From assembly GCF_900094545.1 (NCBI RefSeq), contig NZ_FMAH01000014.1, positions 54,244 to 118,243 of the forward strand: a stretch of 64,000 nucleotides of DNA, written 5' to 3'. A model generated the notes under the pieces. That model made no database searches. It worked only from the letters and a program-made list of their open reading frames with translations, and was not told where the DNA came from. The translations under genes were made by a program, and so were the position numbers. Origin of the DNA: Martinezella miluonensis (GTDB lineage Bacteria; Pseudomonadota; Alphaproteobacteria; Rhizobiales; Rhizobiaceae). Each line of letters opens with the position of its first letter. Position 1 is the stretch's first letter. Below are positions 44,909 to 53,426 of the stretch, in pieces.

Positions 44909-45640
44909 ATGTCCTACAGCATCGTGACCGGCTGGTACGCAGACAACGACGCCCGTAACTACAAAGTCCTCGGCGACGATTTCGTTCGCTCGGCGGAGTG
45001 CTTCGATATCTGGTATCACTGTGTCCGCTCCTTCACCTCGCCGAGCAACATTCTGATCGTCGATTCGGCCTCGCCGGTGCGCCCCAGGATGCCGGATGAT
45101 CCCCGCATCAGCTGGGTCAATCTGAAACGCAACTACGGACACGCCGTTCAGGGCTATAGCGCGCTCTGCGGCTGGTCGCGAGCGCTGCTGCTTGGCCTGA
45201 GCTACGGCTTCAACAACGGCGACCTCTACACGGTGCTCGTCGAACAGGGCACGCTCTTCTACGGCAAGGACATCATCGAGCGCCAGATCGCTGCTCATCC
45301 CGACGCCGACATCATCGCACCCAGTGGCTCGGGAACGCCGCAGCCGCTGCAGACGGGCATCCTGATCTTCCGCAGCGCGATCATCCCGAAATTCATCGAG
45401 AACTACACGCGCATTGCCGCGGCCGATGATGCCCTGAGCCCGGAAAAGAAAGTGGCGCTTGCCGGCAACGGCATGCGGATCGCCTTCTCCAACCTACCCT
45501 TCGGCCGCCGCCGGCCGATCGACGTTTCGGCAGACCACTTCTTCCTGCGCCACTGCAACGTCGCCGAATTGCACGCCTTCACCGCACGCCTAGGCTTCGG
45601 CAAAGAACTCCTGCCGCCTCTTCAGCACCAAGTCGCCTGA
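44909..45640 (+). CDS. Glycosyltransferase-like hypothetical protein
   Basis: A 243-residue soluble protein starting at the ATG at 44909. Strand-like segments ILIVDSASP and YTVLVEQGTLFYGKDIIERQI are arranged as in GT-A glycosyltransferases, but the usual acidic DxD-type motif is replaced by VEQG. A conserved-looking centre (NYGHAVQGYSALCGWSRALLLGL) and ADHFFLRHCN near the end are notable. I do not recognise a named family. It closes the three-gene cassette and is followed by tRNA-Met on the other strand. Confidence 0.6.
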   Translation: MSYSIVTGWYADNDARNYKVLGDDFVRSAECFDIWYHCVRSFTSPSNILIVDSASPVRPRMPDDPRISWVNLKRNYGHAVQGYSALCGWSRALLLGLSYGFNNGDLYTVLVEQGTLFYGKDIIERQIAAHPDADIIAPSGSGTPQPLQTGILIFRSAIIPKFIENYTRIAAADDALSPEKKVALAGNGMRIAFSNLPFGRRRPIDVSADHFFLRHCNVAELHAFTARLGFGKELLPPLQHQVA

Positions 45641-45672
45641 TTGAGGATTTCGAATTAGTTTTGATTGAGAGA

Positions 45673-45749
45673 TGGTAGCGGAGGAGGGATTTGAACCCCC
45701 GACACAAGGATTATGATTCCTCTGCTCTGACCTACTGAGCTACTCCGCC
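45673..45749 (-). tRNA. tRNA-Met (CAU), elongator type
   Basis: The minus strand reads a complete cloverleaf. The acceptor is GGCGGAG paired with CTCCGCT, the D-arm contains AGCTCAGTAGGTCAGAGC, and the anticodon loop has CAT flanked by AT on each side. The T-arm is GGGGGTTCAAATCCC, with an encoded CCA at 45673-45675. The G1-U72 pair and ordinary acceptor argue for elongator rather than initiator tRNA. A tRNA-Ile with modified CAU cannot be excluded from sequence alone. A partial copy of the GCATGATC repeat follows at 45758. Confidence 0.93.
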
Positions 45750-45757
45750 ACGTCGAC

Positions 45758-45777
45758 GCATGATCTTTCGGGATCAC
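45758..45777. repeat. Fragment of the GCATGATC...GATCATGC repeat
   Basis: GCATGATC followed after 5 bases by GGATCA resembles a shortened copy of the 45-bp inverted repeat at 47205-47250. It lies just upstream of the tRNA gene, in the direction of tRNA transcription. Confidence 0.5.
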
Positions 45778-45912
45778 ACGCAAAGGTCAAACGAACCGCC
45801 GCTCGAAGCCGCCAGCTCGTTGGTGAGCGGCTTATAAGGTGCGGTTCGGCTTGGTGTCAAGCGGATGATTTGGAAAAATCAGTGCTTTCTCTTGAGCCGG
45901 CTCTTTCACCCT

Positions 45913-47112
45913 TCAGGCCGCGACCGGGCTTGCCAGCAGCGCCTTCAGGGAAGCTTCCGCCATCGGCTCTCTTTCCGAACGCTCGATGAAGCCGCCGCCG
46001 TAGACGCGGGCGTCGTCGCCCGGTGCGGAATAGAGCGCGCAGGCCTGGCCGGGAGCCACGCCAGCCTCGCCGATCGAAAGATCGACATAGATGCCGCTGG
46101 CATCGGCATGCAGCACAGCCGGAGCCGGGGCGCGGGTGGAGCGGACTTTGGCGAAGCAGGCAAAGCCCTCGCCGGAAGCCGCCTGCAACAGCGGCTCGTC
46201 GCCCAGCCAGTTAACATCGCGCAGATAGACGCGATGCGTTTCGAGCGCTTCCTTGGGGCCGACGATGACGCGGCGCGAGCGAGCATCGAGATAGACGACA
46301 TAGAGCGGCTCGCCGGTGGCGATGCCGATGCCACGGCGCTGGCCGATCGTATAGTGCAGGATGCCTTCGTGATGGCCGAGCACGCGGCCGTCGAGATGGA
46401 CGATCTCGCCGGCAAGCGCCGCATTCGGCTTCAGCTTGGCGATCACATCGGAATACTTGCCCTGCGGCACGAAACAAATGTCCTGGCTGTCAGCCTTCTT
46501 GGCGACGACGAGGCCCATTTCCTCGGCAAGCGCACGCGTTTCCGATTTTGGCATGCCGCCGAGCGGAAAGCGCAGATAGTCGATCTGCTCCTGCGTCGTT
46601 GCGAAGAGAAAATAGCTCTGGTCACGATCGGCATCAGCGGGACGATAGAGCGCGCGGCGACGCGGGTGCTCCGGGGACGGGTTCGGGCGCGAACGGATAT
46701 AGTGGCCGGTCGCCAGTGCATCGGCGCCAAGCTCCTTGGCCGTCGCCAGCAGATCGGCAAACTTGACGGTCTGGTTGCAGGCAACGCAGGGGATCGGCGT
46801 TTCGCCGGCCACATAGCTCTCAGCGAAAGGATTGATCACCGTCTCGCGGAAGCGCTTTTCGTAATCGAGCACATAATGCGGGATGCCGAGCGTTTCGCAG
46901 ACGCGGCGCGCATCGTCGATATCCTGGCCGGCACAACAGGAGCCAGCGCGATGCACGGCAGCACCATGGTCATAGAGCTGCAGCGTGATGCCGAGCACAT
47001 CATAGCCCTGTCGCTTCAAAATGCCGGTGACGACGGAGCTGTCGACACCGCCTGACATGGCGACGACGACGCGGGTATCTTCCGGCCTCTTGTCAAAATC
47101 CAGTGTATTCAC
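45913..47112 (-). CDS. mnmA: tRNA-specific 2-thiouridylase MnmA
   Basis: A 399-residue enzyme that makes 2-thiouridine at the wobble position of tRNA-Lys, -Glu and -Gln, taking sulfur from a persulfide relay. The ATP PP-loop [10 protein letters not shown] is at 19-28. Catalytic cysteines are expected in [11 protein letters not shown] and [12 protein letters not shown], and [20 protein letters not shown] sequence (here [17 protein letters not shown]) follows. A further Cys pair occurs in GSCCAGQD. It is a single gene in this window, with a palindromic repeat upstream. Confidence 0.95.
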   Translation of the reverse strand: MNTLDFDKRPEDTRVVVAMSGGVDSSVVTGILKRQGYDVLGITLQLYDHGAAVHRAGSCCAGQDIDDARRVCETLGIPHYVLDYEKRFRETVINPFAESYVAGETPIPCVACNQTVKFADLLATAKELGADALATGHYIRSRPNPSPEHPRRRALYRPADADRDQSYFLFATTQEQIDYLRFPLGGMPKSETRALAEEMGLVVAKKADSQDICFVPQGKYSDVIAKLKPNAALAGEIVHLDGRVLGHHEGILHYTIGQRRGIGIATGEPLYVVYLDARSRRVIVGPKEALETHRVYLRDVNWLGDEPLLQAASGEGFACFAKVRSTRAPAPAVLHADASGIYVDLSIGEAGVAPGQACALYSAPGDDARVYGGGFIERSEREPMAEASLKALLASPVAA

Positions 47113-47204
47113 GGTCGTTGCCGCCAGTCTTGAACGATCTTCGATGCTGTCCAGAGCGGGATGGCCTTTCTTCGAAAAGCCGCCACGCCCTCATTGTTTG
47201 ATAT

Positions 47205-47250
47205 CGCATGATCTTATCCAAAACCGCTGCACACTTTTCGGGATCATGCT
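47205..47250. repeat. Palindromic repeat with GCATGATC / GATCATGC ends
   Basis: Perfect 8-bp inverted ends at 47206-47213 and 47242-47249 enclose a short AT/GC-mixed core with AAAACCGC. It is a common dispersed element of rhizobial intergenic DNA, here about 95 bp upstream of mnmA. It accounts for the apparent small ORF at 47093-47329. Confidence 0.75.
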
Positions 47251-47387
47251 TCTTGCCGCCGGATGCCATGCAAAAACGGCGAATTTTCATCATGCAGGGC
47301 CATCGGCCGCTCTTTGCGGCCAGCCTCAATTGTGGACGGATATAGAAAGGATTGCCATCCCATGCAAGGGGTGGGCGAAATCGCGAA

Positions 47388-48041
47388 TCACCTCTTGGCC
47401 TTCAAATGCCGGATCAGATTGCCTCCGCGCCGCAATACGGTCACCGCCGACCCGATGGCGACGATCCAGAGCGCGATCGTCAAAATCCAGCTGCCGCCGC
47501 TCCACAGGGCCTCGATGATGGAGAGAAGTGCCGCGCCCGTGATCACGGCCATGCGATGCTGCTTGGCCATCGGGCCGCCGAAATCGCTTGGATTGCCTGT
47601 GGCACGTCCGAGCTCACGGACATAGGCGGTCAGCACAGCAAAGACCGCCGCAGCCCAACCAAGCCCCGGCGATGCGATACCATATCCAATCCCGGCGAAG
47701 ATGAGGATGTCGGCGACGCGATCCGGAAATTCGTTCCAGAACGGTCCGTCGGCCTCGCCCTTTCCGCCCTCGACGGCGACCATGCCGTCAAGCAGATTGC
47801 AGAGCAGACGCAGCTGGCAGAACAAGGCAGCCAGGATCAGCAATGTCACGCGCATTCCGGTACTGCCGGCTGCACCGGAGAACCAGAAGGAGGCTCCCGC
47901 CAGCGCCGCCATGACCATGCTTGCCTGCGATATCTGGTTCGGCGTCACCGAAAGCGCGGTCATGCGCCGCGCCAGCGTCTGAGCCCATCGCGTGTTGCGG
48001 CTGGCCAGCGGCCGCCTGTCGCCCGTTCCGTCACCTGTCAT
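47388..48041 (-). CDS. CDP-alcohol phosphatidyltransferase family protein (YnbA-like, degenerate motif)
   Basis: A 217-residue membrane protein with about six helices. The family signature D-x2-DG-x2-AR-x8-G-x3-D-x3-D is recognisable at about residues 82-103. It reads N-LL-DG-MV-AV-x8-G-PFW-N-EFP-D, so two of four aspartates are asparagine and the arginine is valine. It is the last gene of an operon with plsC-, cdsA- and a small membrane-protein gene, which supports transfer of a phosphatidyl group from CDP-diacylglycerol to an unknown alcohol. The altered motif leaves open a changed metal requirement or activity. Confidence 0.8.
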   Translation of the reverse strand: MTGDGTGDRRPLASRNTRWAQTLARRMTALSVTPNQISQASMVMAALAGASFWFSGAAGSTGMRVTLLILAALFCQLRLLCNLLDGMVAVEGGKGEADGPFWNEFPDRVADILIFAGIGYGIASPGLGWAAAVFAVLTAYVRELGRATGNPSDFGGPMAKQHRMAVITGAALLSIIEALWSGGSWILTIALWIVAIGSAVTVLRRGGNLIRHLKAKR

Positions 48042-48047
48042 GGCCCC

Positions 48048-48449
48048 TCACCTGTCATGGCTTCGCTGCCTCCCGCCGGATATCGAGTAATTGTAGATCG
48101 CCGCATAGCTGGAGGAGACCAGCAGCGGCACGGCGATGGTCTTCAGGATCTCCGGCGTGCCGCTCAGCGCATGGATGGCAACCAGAATGGTTGCCGAGCC
48201 CAGGCAGGCGATCAGCGGCGGCGCCCAAAGTGCAGCAAGGCCGCGGAAGCGTCTCGCCAGAGCTTCGACCGCAGACTTCAAAAACAGCGTCAAGCAGCCC
48301 GAAAGCACGCCTTGCACGAAGCCGGCAATCAAAGGGCGCGGCATCGGATGCATGCGATTGGCAAAAACGGCCCAGCCGCCCATGGCAAGGAAGGCAAAAA
48401 GCACATGCACGATGCTGCTGCCGGCAAGCGCTTTAAGCTTTCCGCTCAT
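48048..48449 (-). CDS. Small integral membrane protein of the phospholipid operon (hypothetical)
   Basis: A 133-residue protein with three to four hydrophobic helices (about 10-30, 42-62, 75-97 and 105-122). Its ATG overlaps the cdsA-like stop as ATGA, fixing the start at 48449, and its stop lies 6 bp before the CDP-alcohol transferase start. It therefore belongs to the same translation-coupled unit. I recognise no family. A role as transferase partner or lipid-handling subunit is inferred from context only. Confidence 0.72.
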   Translation of the reverse strand: MSGKLKALAGSSIVHVLFAFLAMGGWAVFANRMHPMPRPLIAGFVQGVLSGCLTLFLKSAVEALARRFRGLAALWAPPLIACLGSATILVAIHALSGTPEILKTIAVPLLVSSSYAAIYNYSISGGRQRSHDR

Positions 48450-49396
48450 GACAGCGACCACCAGTAGCGCACGAGATGGAAGAAGATCGGCGCGGAGAAG
48501 ACGACCGAATCCAGCCGGTCAATCAGCCCGCCATGCCCCTCGATGAGATGACCCCAATCCTTGACGCCGCGATCCCGCTTGATCGCCGACATCACAAGCC
48601 CGCCGAAAAATCCCATGAGCGTGATGACAAAGGCGAGCAAGCCGGCCTCCAGCGGCGTGAACGGCGTCACCCACCAGAGAGCCGCCCCGATCAAAGACGC
48701 GCTGATGACGCCGCCGACAAACCCCTCGACCGTTTTCGATGGAGACAGGCGTGGCGCGATCTTCGTTTTCCCGAAAAGCTTGCCCCAGACATATTGCAGC
48801 ACGTCGCTGAGCTGGACGACGATCACCAGGAAGGCGATCAGCAGCACGTTGCGGCCTTCATAGCCGGGAATATGCAGGGTCAACAGCGCCGGCACATGCG
48901 AAGCGCAAAAGACACAGATCATGAGCGCCCATTGCACCTCGGCGATGCGCACCAGAAACCGCTCGGTATCGCCGCGCAGCACTGCGATGATCGGCATGAA
49001 CAGGAAGGCGTACACGGGTATGAAGATCGAGTATATGCCGTATTGTTCGGCCCAGAGCAGGTAATATTGTACCGGCACGGCCACGAAGAAGGCTGCGGCA
49101 AGCGCCCAATGATCCGCCCGCTTCGTGTTGATCAGCGTCACGAACTCGCGCAGCGCCGCAAAGGAACAGAAGGCGAAGAGCAGGATGACGCCGGCACGCC
49201 CGGCGACGAAGGCGATGCCGATCAGCACCACCATCACCCACCAGGCCTTGATGCGGGCATTCAGGTTTTCGATCGCGGCATTCGATCCGTCAGGAGACAG
49301 GCGCCGTTCCAGCACATAGCCGATGATGGAGGCGACGATCAGGACGCCGAAAATGCCGAGGACAAGATGGATCAGATCGGCGCTTGCCGCATTCAT
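48446..49396 (-). CDS. Phosphatidate cytidylyltransferase (CdsA family, YnbB-like context)
   Basis: A 316-residue polytopic membrane protein. The CDP-diglyceride synthase signature is intact in SAIKRDRGVKDWG followed by HLIEGHGGLIDRLDS. It converts phosphatidate and CTP to CDP-diacylglycerol. The start at 49396, 2 bp after the plsC stop, removes an upstream out-of-family extension. It is somewhat longer than typical CdsA and probably not the housekeeping copy. With plsC upstream and the CDP-alcohol transferase downstream the operon forms a complete acyltransfer-activation-headgroup route. Confidence 0.87.
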   Translation of the reverse strand: MNAASADLIHLVLGIFGVLIVASIIGYVLERRLSPDGSNAAIENLNARIKAWWVMVVLIGIAFVAGRAGVILLFAFCSFAALREFVTLINTKRADHWALAAAFFVAVPVQYYLLWAEQYGIYSIFIPVYAFLFMPIIAVLRGDTERFLVRIAEVQWALMICVFCASHVPALLTLHIPGYEGRNVLLIAFLVIVVQLSDVLQYVWGKLFGKTKIAPRLSPSKTVEGFVGGVISASLIGAALWWVTPFTPLEAGLLAFVITLMGFFGGLVMSAIKRDRGVKDWGHLIEGHGGLIDRLDSVVFSAPIFFHLVRYWWSLS

Positions 49397-49398
49397 GC

Positions 49399-50082
49399 TC
49401 AGTCTCCCGCCCGTTTGGGCGCAAGCGCCAGCAGCGCCGCTTCGGCTCTCGCCAGGAAATCCGCCTTCTCCTCGATCTCGCCAATATGCAGCGCCTCGCC
49501 GAAGGTGACGGTACAGATCAGCGGAATAGGCACGAACTCGCCCTTGGGCATGACGCGATTGAGGTTGTCGATCCAGACGGGAACGAGATCGATATCCGGG
49601 CGCACTTGCGCGAGATGGAAGAGCCCGCTCTTGAAAGGCTGCAGCGGCGCCTCGGTCAGGTTGCGGGTGCCTTCCGGAAACAGGATCAGGGAAGAGCCGG
49701 CGTCGAGCGCCCGCGTCATTTGCGTGACCGGATCCTCCTTGCGCGCCTCGCGATCCCGCTCGATCAGCACGGCGTTGAAGACGTCCCTCCCGATGAAGCT
49801 GTTCAGCGGCGACTTCAGCCAATAGTCGGCGCCGGCCACCGGGCGAACGCGGCGGCGCAGCCGCGGCGGCAGGACAGTCCAGATCAGGATAAAGTCACCA
49901 TGGCTGGAATGGTTGGCGAAATAGACGCAATGACGGGCGCGGGCGCCGCTCTCGGGCCAGATGGCTCTCACTGCGGTAATGGCCCGCGCAAACAGCACGA
50001 TCGCCACGGAAACGGGCTTGGCCAGCCATTCGATCGGCGTGCCCATCCCTTCCCCGAGAATGTTCTTCCGCAAAGCCTCCAT
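49399..50082 (-). CDS. 1-acyl-sn-glycerol-3-phosphate acyltransferase (PlsC family)
   Basis: A 227-residue acyltransferase with block I NHSSHGD (His58, Asp63), the substrate-binding ERDREARKEDP region, and block III FPEGTRN. An N-terminal hydrophobic segment (about 22-40) anchors it to the inner membrane. It acylates lysophosphatidate to phosphatidate, the substrate for the next gene. It leads the four-gene operon; the serA terminator lies about 80 bp upstream. A second, housekeeping plsC is expected elsewhere. Confidence 0.88.
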   Translation of the reverse strand: MEALRKNILGEGMGTPIEWLAKPVSVAIVLFARAITAVRAIWPESGARARHCVYFANHSSHGDFILIWTVLPPRLRRRVRPVAGADYWLKSPLNSFIGRDVFNAVLIERDREARKEDPVTQMTRALDAGSSLILFPEGTRNLTEAPLQPFKSGLFHLAQVRPDIDLVPVWIDNLNRVMPKGEFVPIPLICTVTFGEALHIGEIEEKADFLARAEAALLALAPKRAGD

Positions 50083-50158
50083 GACACAAGAAATAGGCGT
50101 GTTTGGCCGCCTCCGATAGTCTGCGAGCCGAGCTTATCCACAACCCTCACAACCACGA

Positions 50159-50194
50159 AGAAAGCCCGGCGCAACTCGCGTCGCACCGGGCTTT
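50159..50194 (-). terminator. Rho-independent terminator after serA
   Basis: The arms GAAAGCCCGG and CCGGGCTTTC with extra internal pairing lie 60 bp past the serA stop on the minus strand. The hairpin is symmetric but nothing on the plus strand needs it. Confidence 0.8.
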
Positions 50195-50253
50195 CGGATT
50201 GGCTCTTGGGAGGAGCGCACTCTGCGGCTGCCGCCCTTCGAAGGCAGGCCAGC

Positions 50254-51849
50254 CTAGTCGACTGCGAACACCAGCGGCTTTGCTTGACGAATAGCCTGAT
50301 GCGCGGTCAGCTTGGCAAGCACATCGTCGCTGAGCGGGCCGTCGACATAGAGCAATGCGATGGCATCGCCGCCCTGCTTGTCGCGACCGAGCTGGAAGTT
50401 CGCGATGTTGACGCCGGCGGAGCCGAGCGTCGTACCGATGAAGCCGATCATGCCGGGAACGTCGGTATTGGCGATATAGATCATGTGGTTGCCCACGTCG
50501 GCGTCGAGGTTGATGCCCTTGATCTGGATGAAGCGCGGCTTGCCGTCCGAGAAGACGGTACCGGCAACCGAGCGCGTCATGCTGTCGGTGGTGACAGTCA
50601 GCTTGATGTAGCCGTCATAGACACCGGTCTTGTCGCGCTTGACTTCCGCAAGCACGATGCCCTTTTCCTTGATCATGATCGGCGCCGAAACCATGTTGAC
50701 GTCGGCGACCTGATTGCGGATCAGGCCGGCGAGCAATGCGCTTGTCAGAGCCTTCGTGTTCATGCCGGCCGTCACGCCATCATAGAGAATCTCGATTTCC
50801 TTGATCGGATCTTCCGTGACCTGGCCGACGAAGGCGCCGAGAACATCTGCGAGCTTGATGAACGGCTTCAGAATCGGCGCTTCTTCGGCGGTGATCGAGG
50901 GCATGTTGATGGCGTTGGAAACCGCACCCTTGACGAGATAATCCGCCATCTGTTCGGCGACCTGCAGAGCGACGTTTTCCTGCGCTTCCGTTGTGGAGGC
51001 GCCGAGATGCGGCGTGCAGACGACGTTCGGCAGGCCGAACAGCGGGCTTTCCTTGGCAGGCTCGACTTCGAAGACGTCGAATGCGGCACCAGCGACATGG
51101 CCCGACTTGATGGCGGCAGCAAGGGCCGCCTCATCGACCAGTCCACCACGGGCGCAGTTGATGATGCGAACGCCTTGCCTCATCTTCGCAATGGCAGTGG
51201 CGTCGATGATGTTGCGGGTCTTGTCGGTCAGCGGCACGTGCAGCGTGATGAAGTCGGCGCGGGCGAAGAGCTCGTCGAGCTCGACTTTGGTGACGCCCAT
51301 TTCCTCGGCGCGCTCCTTGGACAGGAACGGGTCATAGGCAACGACATGCATCTTCAGGCCGATGGCGCGGGCAATCACGATCGAGCCGATGTTGCCGGCA
51401 CCGATGACGCCGAGCGTCTTGCCGGTGATTTCGACACCCATGAACTTCGACTTTTCCCACTTGCCAGCCTGGGTCGAGGCATCGGCAGACGGAAGCTGAC
51501 GAGCAACGGCAAACATCAGCGCGATGGCGTGTTCAGCCGTCGTGATCGAATTGCCGAACGGCGTGTTCATGACGATGATGCCGCGGCGCGAAGCGGCCGG
51601 GATGTCGACATTGTCGACACCGATACCGGCACGGCCAACGACCTTGAGGTTCTTGGCCGCTTCGATGATCTTCTCGGTCACCTTGGTGGCTGAACGGATG
51701 GCGAGACCATCGTAATTGCCGATGATTTCGAACAGCTTGTCCTTGTCCTTGCCAAGCTGCGGCTGGAAATCGACTTCGACGCCGCGATCGCGGAAGATCT
51801 GGACGGCGGTTTCCGACAGTTCGTCGGATACGAGAACGCGAGGTGCCAT
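50254..51849 (-). CDS. serA: D-3-phosphoglycerate dehydrogenase
   Basis: A 531-residue SerA of the long type. The nucleotide-binding core has VVGRAGIGVDNVDIPAAS and GKTLGVIGAGNIGSIVIARA, and catalytic residues fall in NCARGGLVDE and CTPHLGASTTEAQ. An intervening domain and a C-terminal ACT domain (about 455-531) follow, as in serine-regulated enzymes. It commits 3-phosphoglycerate to serine synthesis. AGGAGG lies 5 bp before the ATG at 51849. It is downstream of serC on the same strand with a 142-bp gap that contains a palindromic repeat. Confidence 0.95.
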   Translation of the reverse strand: MAPRVLVSDELSETAVQIFRDRGVEVDFQPQLGKDKDKLFEIIGNYDGLAIRSATKVTEKIIEAAKNLKVVGRAGIGVDNVDIPAASRRGIIVMNTPFGNSITTAEHAIALMFAVARQLPSADASTQAGKWEKSKFMGVEITGKTLGVIGAGNIGSIVIARAIGLKMHVVAYDPFLSKERAEEMGVTKVELDELFARADFITLHVPLTDKTRNIIDATAIAKMRQGVRIINCARGGLVDEAALAAAIKSGHVAGAAFDVFEVEPAKESPLFGLPNVVCTPHLGASTTEAQENVALQVAEQMADYLVKGAVSNAINMPSITAEEAPILKPFIKLADVLGAFVGQVTEDPIKEIEILYDGVTAGMNTKALTSALLAGLIRNQVADVNMVSAPIMIKEKGIVLAEVKRDKTGVYDGYIKLTVTTDSMTRSVAGTVFSDGKPRFIQIKGINLDADVGNHMIYIANTDVPGMIGFIGTTLGSAGVNIANFQLGRDKQGGDAIALLYVDGPLSDDVLAKLTAHQAIRQAKPLVFAVD

Positions 51850-51879
51850 GGAGGCCTCCTGAAAAAGGTCAGCTAAGAC

Positions 51880-51934
51880 GAGCAATTCCAGGAAAATGCG
51901 AAACGGTTTTCCGGTCGGAATTGCATGAAAACAA
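51880..51934. repeat. Palindromic intergenic repeat (GCAATTCC...GGAATTGC type), copy 2
   Basis: Perfect inverted arms at 51882-51889 and 51917-51924 surround GGAAAA/TTTTCC sub-arms, giving a long hairpin. It is related to the copy at 10982-11040. It separates serC from serA within what looks like one operon. Confidence 0.7.
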
Positions 51935-51991
51935 CGAGAATTTCGAGATGCTGGGCTCCGCCTCTCCGGCGGAGCCATGACGCTTCAAGCC

Positions 51992-53170
51992 TTAGGCAGC
52001 AGCCTGGGAGAGCGTTGCCTTCTGCGTTTCGAACGCCCAGGCGAGCCAGGGCATCAGCTTCTGCATATCGGCAGCTTCGATCGTTGCACCTGCCCAGATG
52101 CGCAGGCCCGACGGTGCGTCGCGATAGTGGCCGACGTCATAGGCGACGCCTTCCTTTTCGAGGAGCGCGACCAGACCCTTGGCGAAATTCGCCTGACCGT
52201 CTTCGTCGAGAGCGGCAACATCCTTGTCGACGATCTTCAGGCAGACGGAGGTGTTGGATTCCGTCTCGGCCTTGACGGCGAGATTGGCGATCCAGTCGTT
52301 GGCAGCAACGAAGTCATGGATGACCTTGGCGTTGGCATCGGCACGGCCGATCAGCGCCGTCAGGCCGCCGAGGTCCTTCGCCCAAAGCAAAGCATCGATG
52401 TAGTCTTCAACGCAGAGCATCGAAGGCGTGTTGATCGTCTCACCGGTAAAGATGCCTTCGATCAGCTTGCCGCCGCTTGTCATGCGGAAGATCTTCGGCA
52501 GCGGCCAGGCCGGCTGATAGGTGGTCAGGCGCTCGACGGCGCGCGGCGACAGGATGATGACGCCATGTGCGCCCTCGCCGCCCAGAACCTTCTGCCAGGA
52601 GAAGGTGACGACGTCGAGCTTGGCAAAATCGAGGTTCTGAGCGAAAGCCGCCGAGGTGGCGTCGCAGATCGTCAGGCCCTTGCGGTCGGCAGGGATGAAA
52701 TCGCCGTTCGGAACGCGAACGCCGGAGGTGGTGCCGTTCCAGGTGAAGACCACGTCACGATCAAAATCGATCGTGGAAAGATCAGGGAGCTCGCCGTAAC
52801 CGGCTTCGAGCTTGCGGACGTCCTTGAGCTTCAGCTGCTTGACGACGTCGGTGACCCAGCCGGCACCGAAGCTTTCCCAGGCGACCATATCGACGCCGCG
52901 TTCGCCGAGCAGCGACCACAGCGCCATTTCGACGGCGCCGGTGTCGGAAGCCGGAACGATGCCGATGCGGTAATCCGCCGGCACTTCAAGAATTTCGCGA
53001 GTAAGATCAATGGCCTGCTTCAGCTTGGCTTTGCCGACCTTCGCGCGGTGCGAACGGCCAAGAGCCGCATCGGAAAGAGCGTCGAGCGTCCAACCGGGGC
53101 GCTTCGAGCAGGGGCCAGAAGAGAAATGGGTATTGTTCGGACGGATGTCCGGCTTGGCGAGCTTAGTCAT
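51992..53170 (-). CDS. serC: Phosphoserine aminotransferase
   Basis: A 392-residue PLP-dependent aminotransferase of the class V fold, in the longer alphaproteobacterial form of SerC. The PLP lysine is in [15 protein letters not shown], and N-terminal [12 protein letters not shown] plus [10 protein letters not shown] are typical. It converts phosphohydroxypyruvate and glutamate to phosphoserine. It precedes serA in the same direction, so the two steps of serine synthesis are together. The ATG at 53170 gives the family N-terminus. Confidence 0.94.
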   Translation of the reverse strand: MTKLAKPDIRPNNTHFSSGPCSKRPGWTLDALSDAALGRSHRAKVGKAKLKQAIDLTREILEVPADYRIGIVPASDTGAVEMALWSLLGERGVDMVAWESFGAGWVTDVVKQLKLKDVRKLEAGYGELPDLSTIDFDRDVVFTWNGTTSGVRVPNGDFIPADRKGLTICDATSAAFAQNLDFAKLDVVTFSWQKVLGGEGAHGVIILSPRAVERLTTYQPAWPLPKIFRMTSGGKLIEGIFTGETINTPSMLCVEDYIDALLWAKDLGGLTALIGRADANAKVIHDFVAANDWIANLAVKAETESNTSVCLKIVDKDVAALDEDGQANFAKGLVALLEKEGVAYDVGHYRDAPSGLRIWAGATIEAADMQKLMPWLAWAFETQKATLSQAAA

Positions 53171-53426
53171 GATGCTATCCTCTCAGATAGAAAGCCCTTC
53201 GTTGGGGAAGGGTGTCCCGCCGCCGGGTATATGGGAAGCCGCTCGTAAGCGCAATAGCAAAATGCAACCGGTGCCACCACTTCACCAATTCGCGGAGAAA
53301 GCTTGATGGTGGCAACCTACACGCAATGCAATCAAATTAAGTTTAGCCGCACAAAGCTGGTTTCCGTGGCGACCCGTACTCATATCAGGTCGGCGCCGAC
53401 TGATTGGCGCCACCGGAAGATAACAA

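Noticed and set aside
47093..47329. 78-codon open frame upstream of mnmA
   Set aside because: It is produced by the GCATGATC inverted repeat plus the mnmA start region; composition is not that of a gene.
48446..49822. Apparent 458-residue CdsA with long N-terminal extension
   Set aside because: The extra part is plsC read in another frame; a start at 49396 directly after the plsC stop gives normal CdsA.
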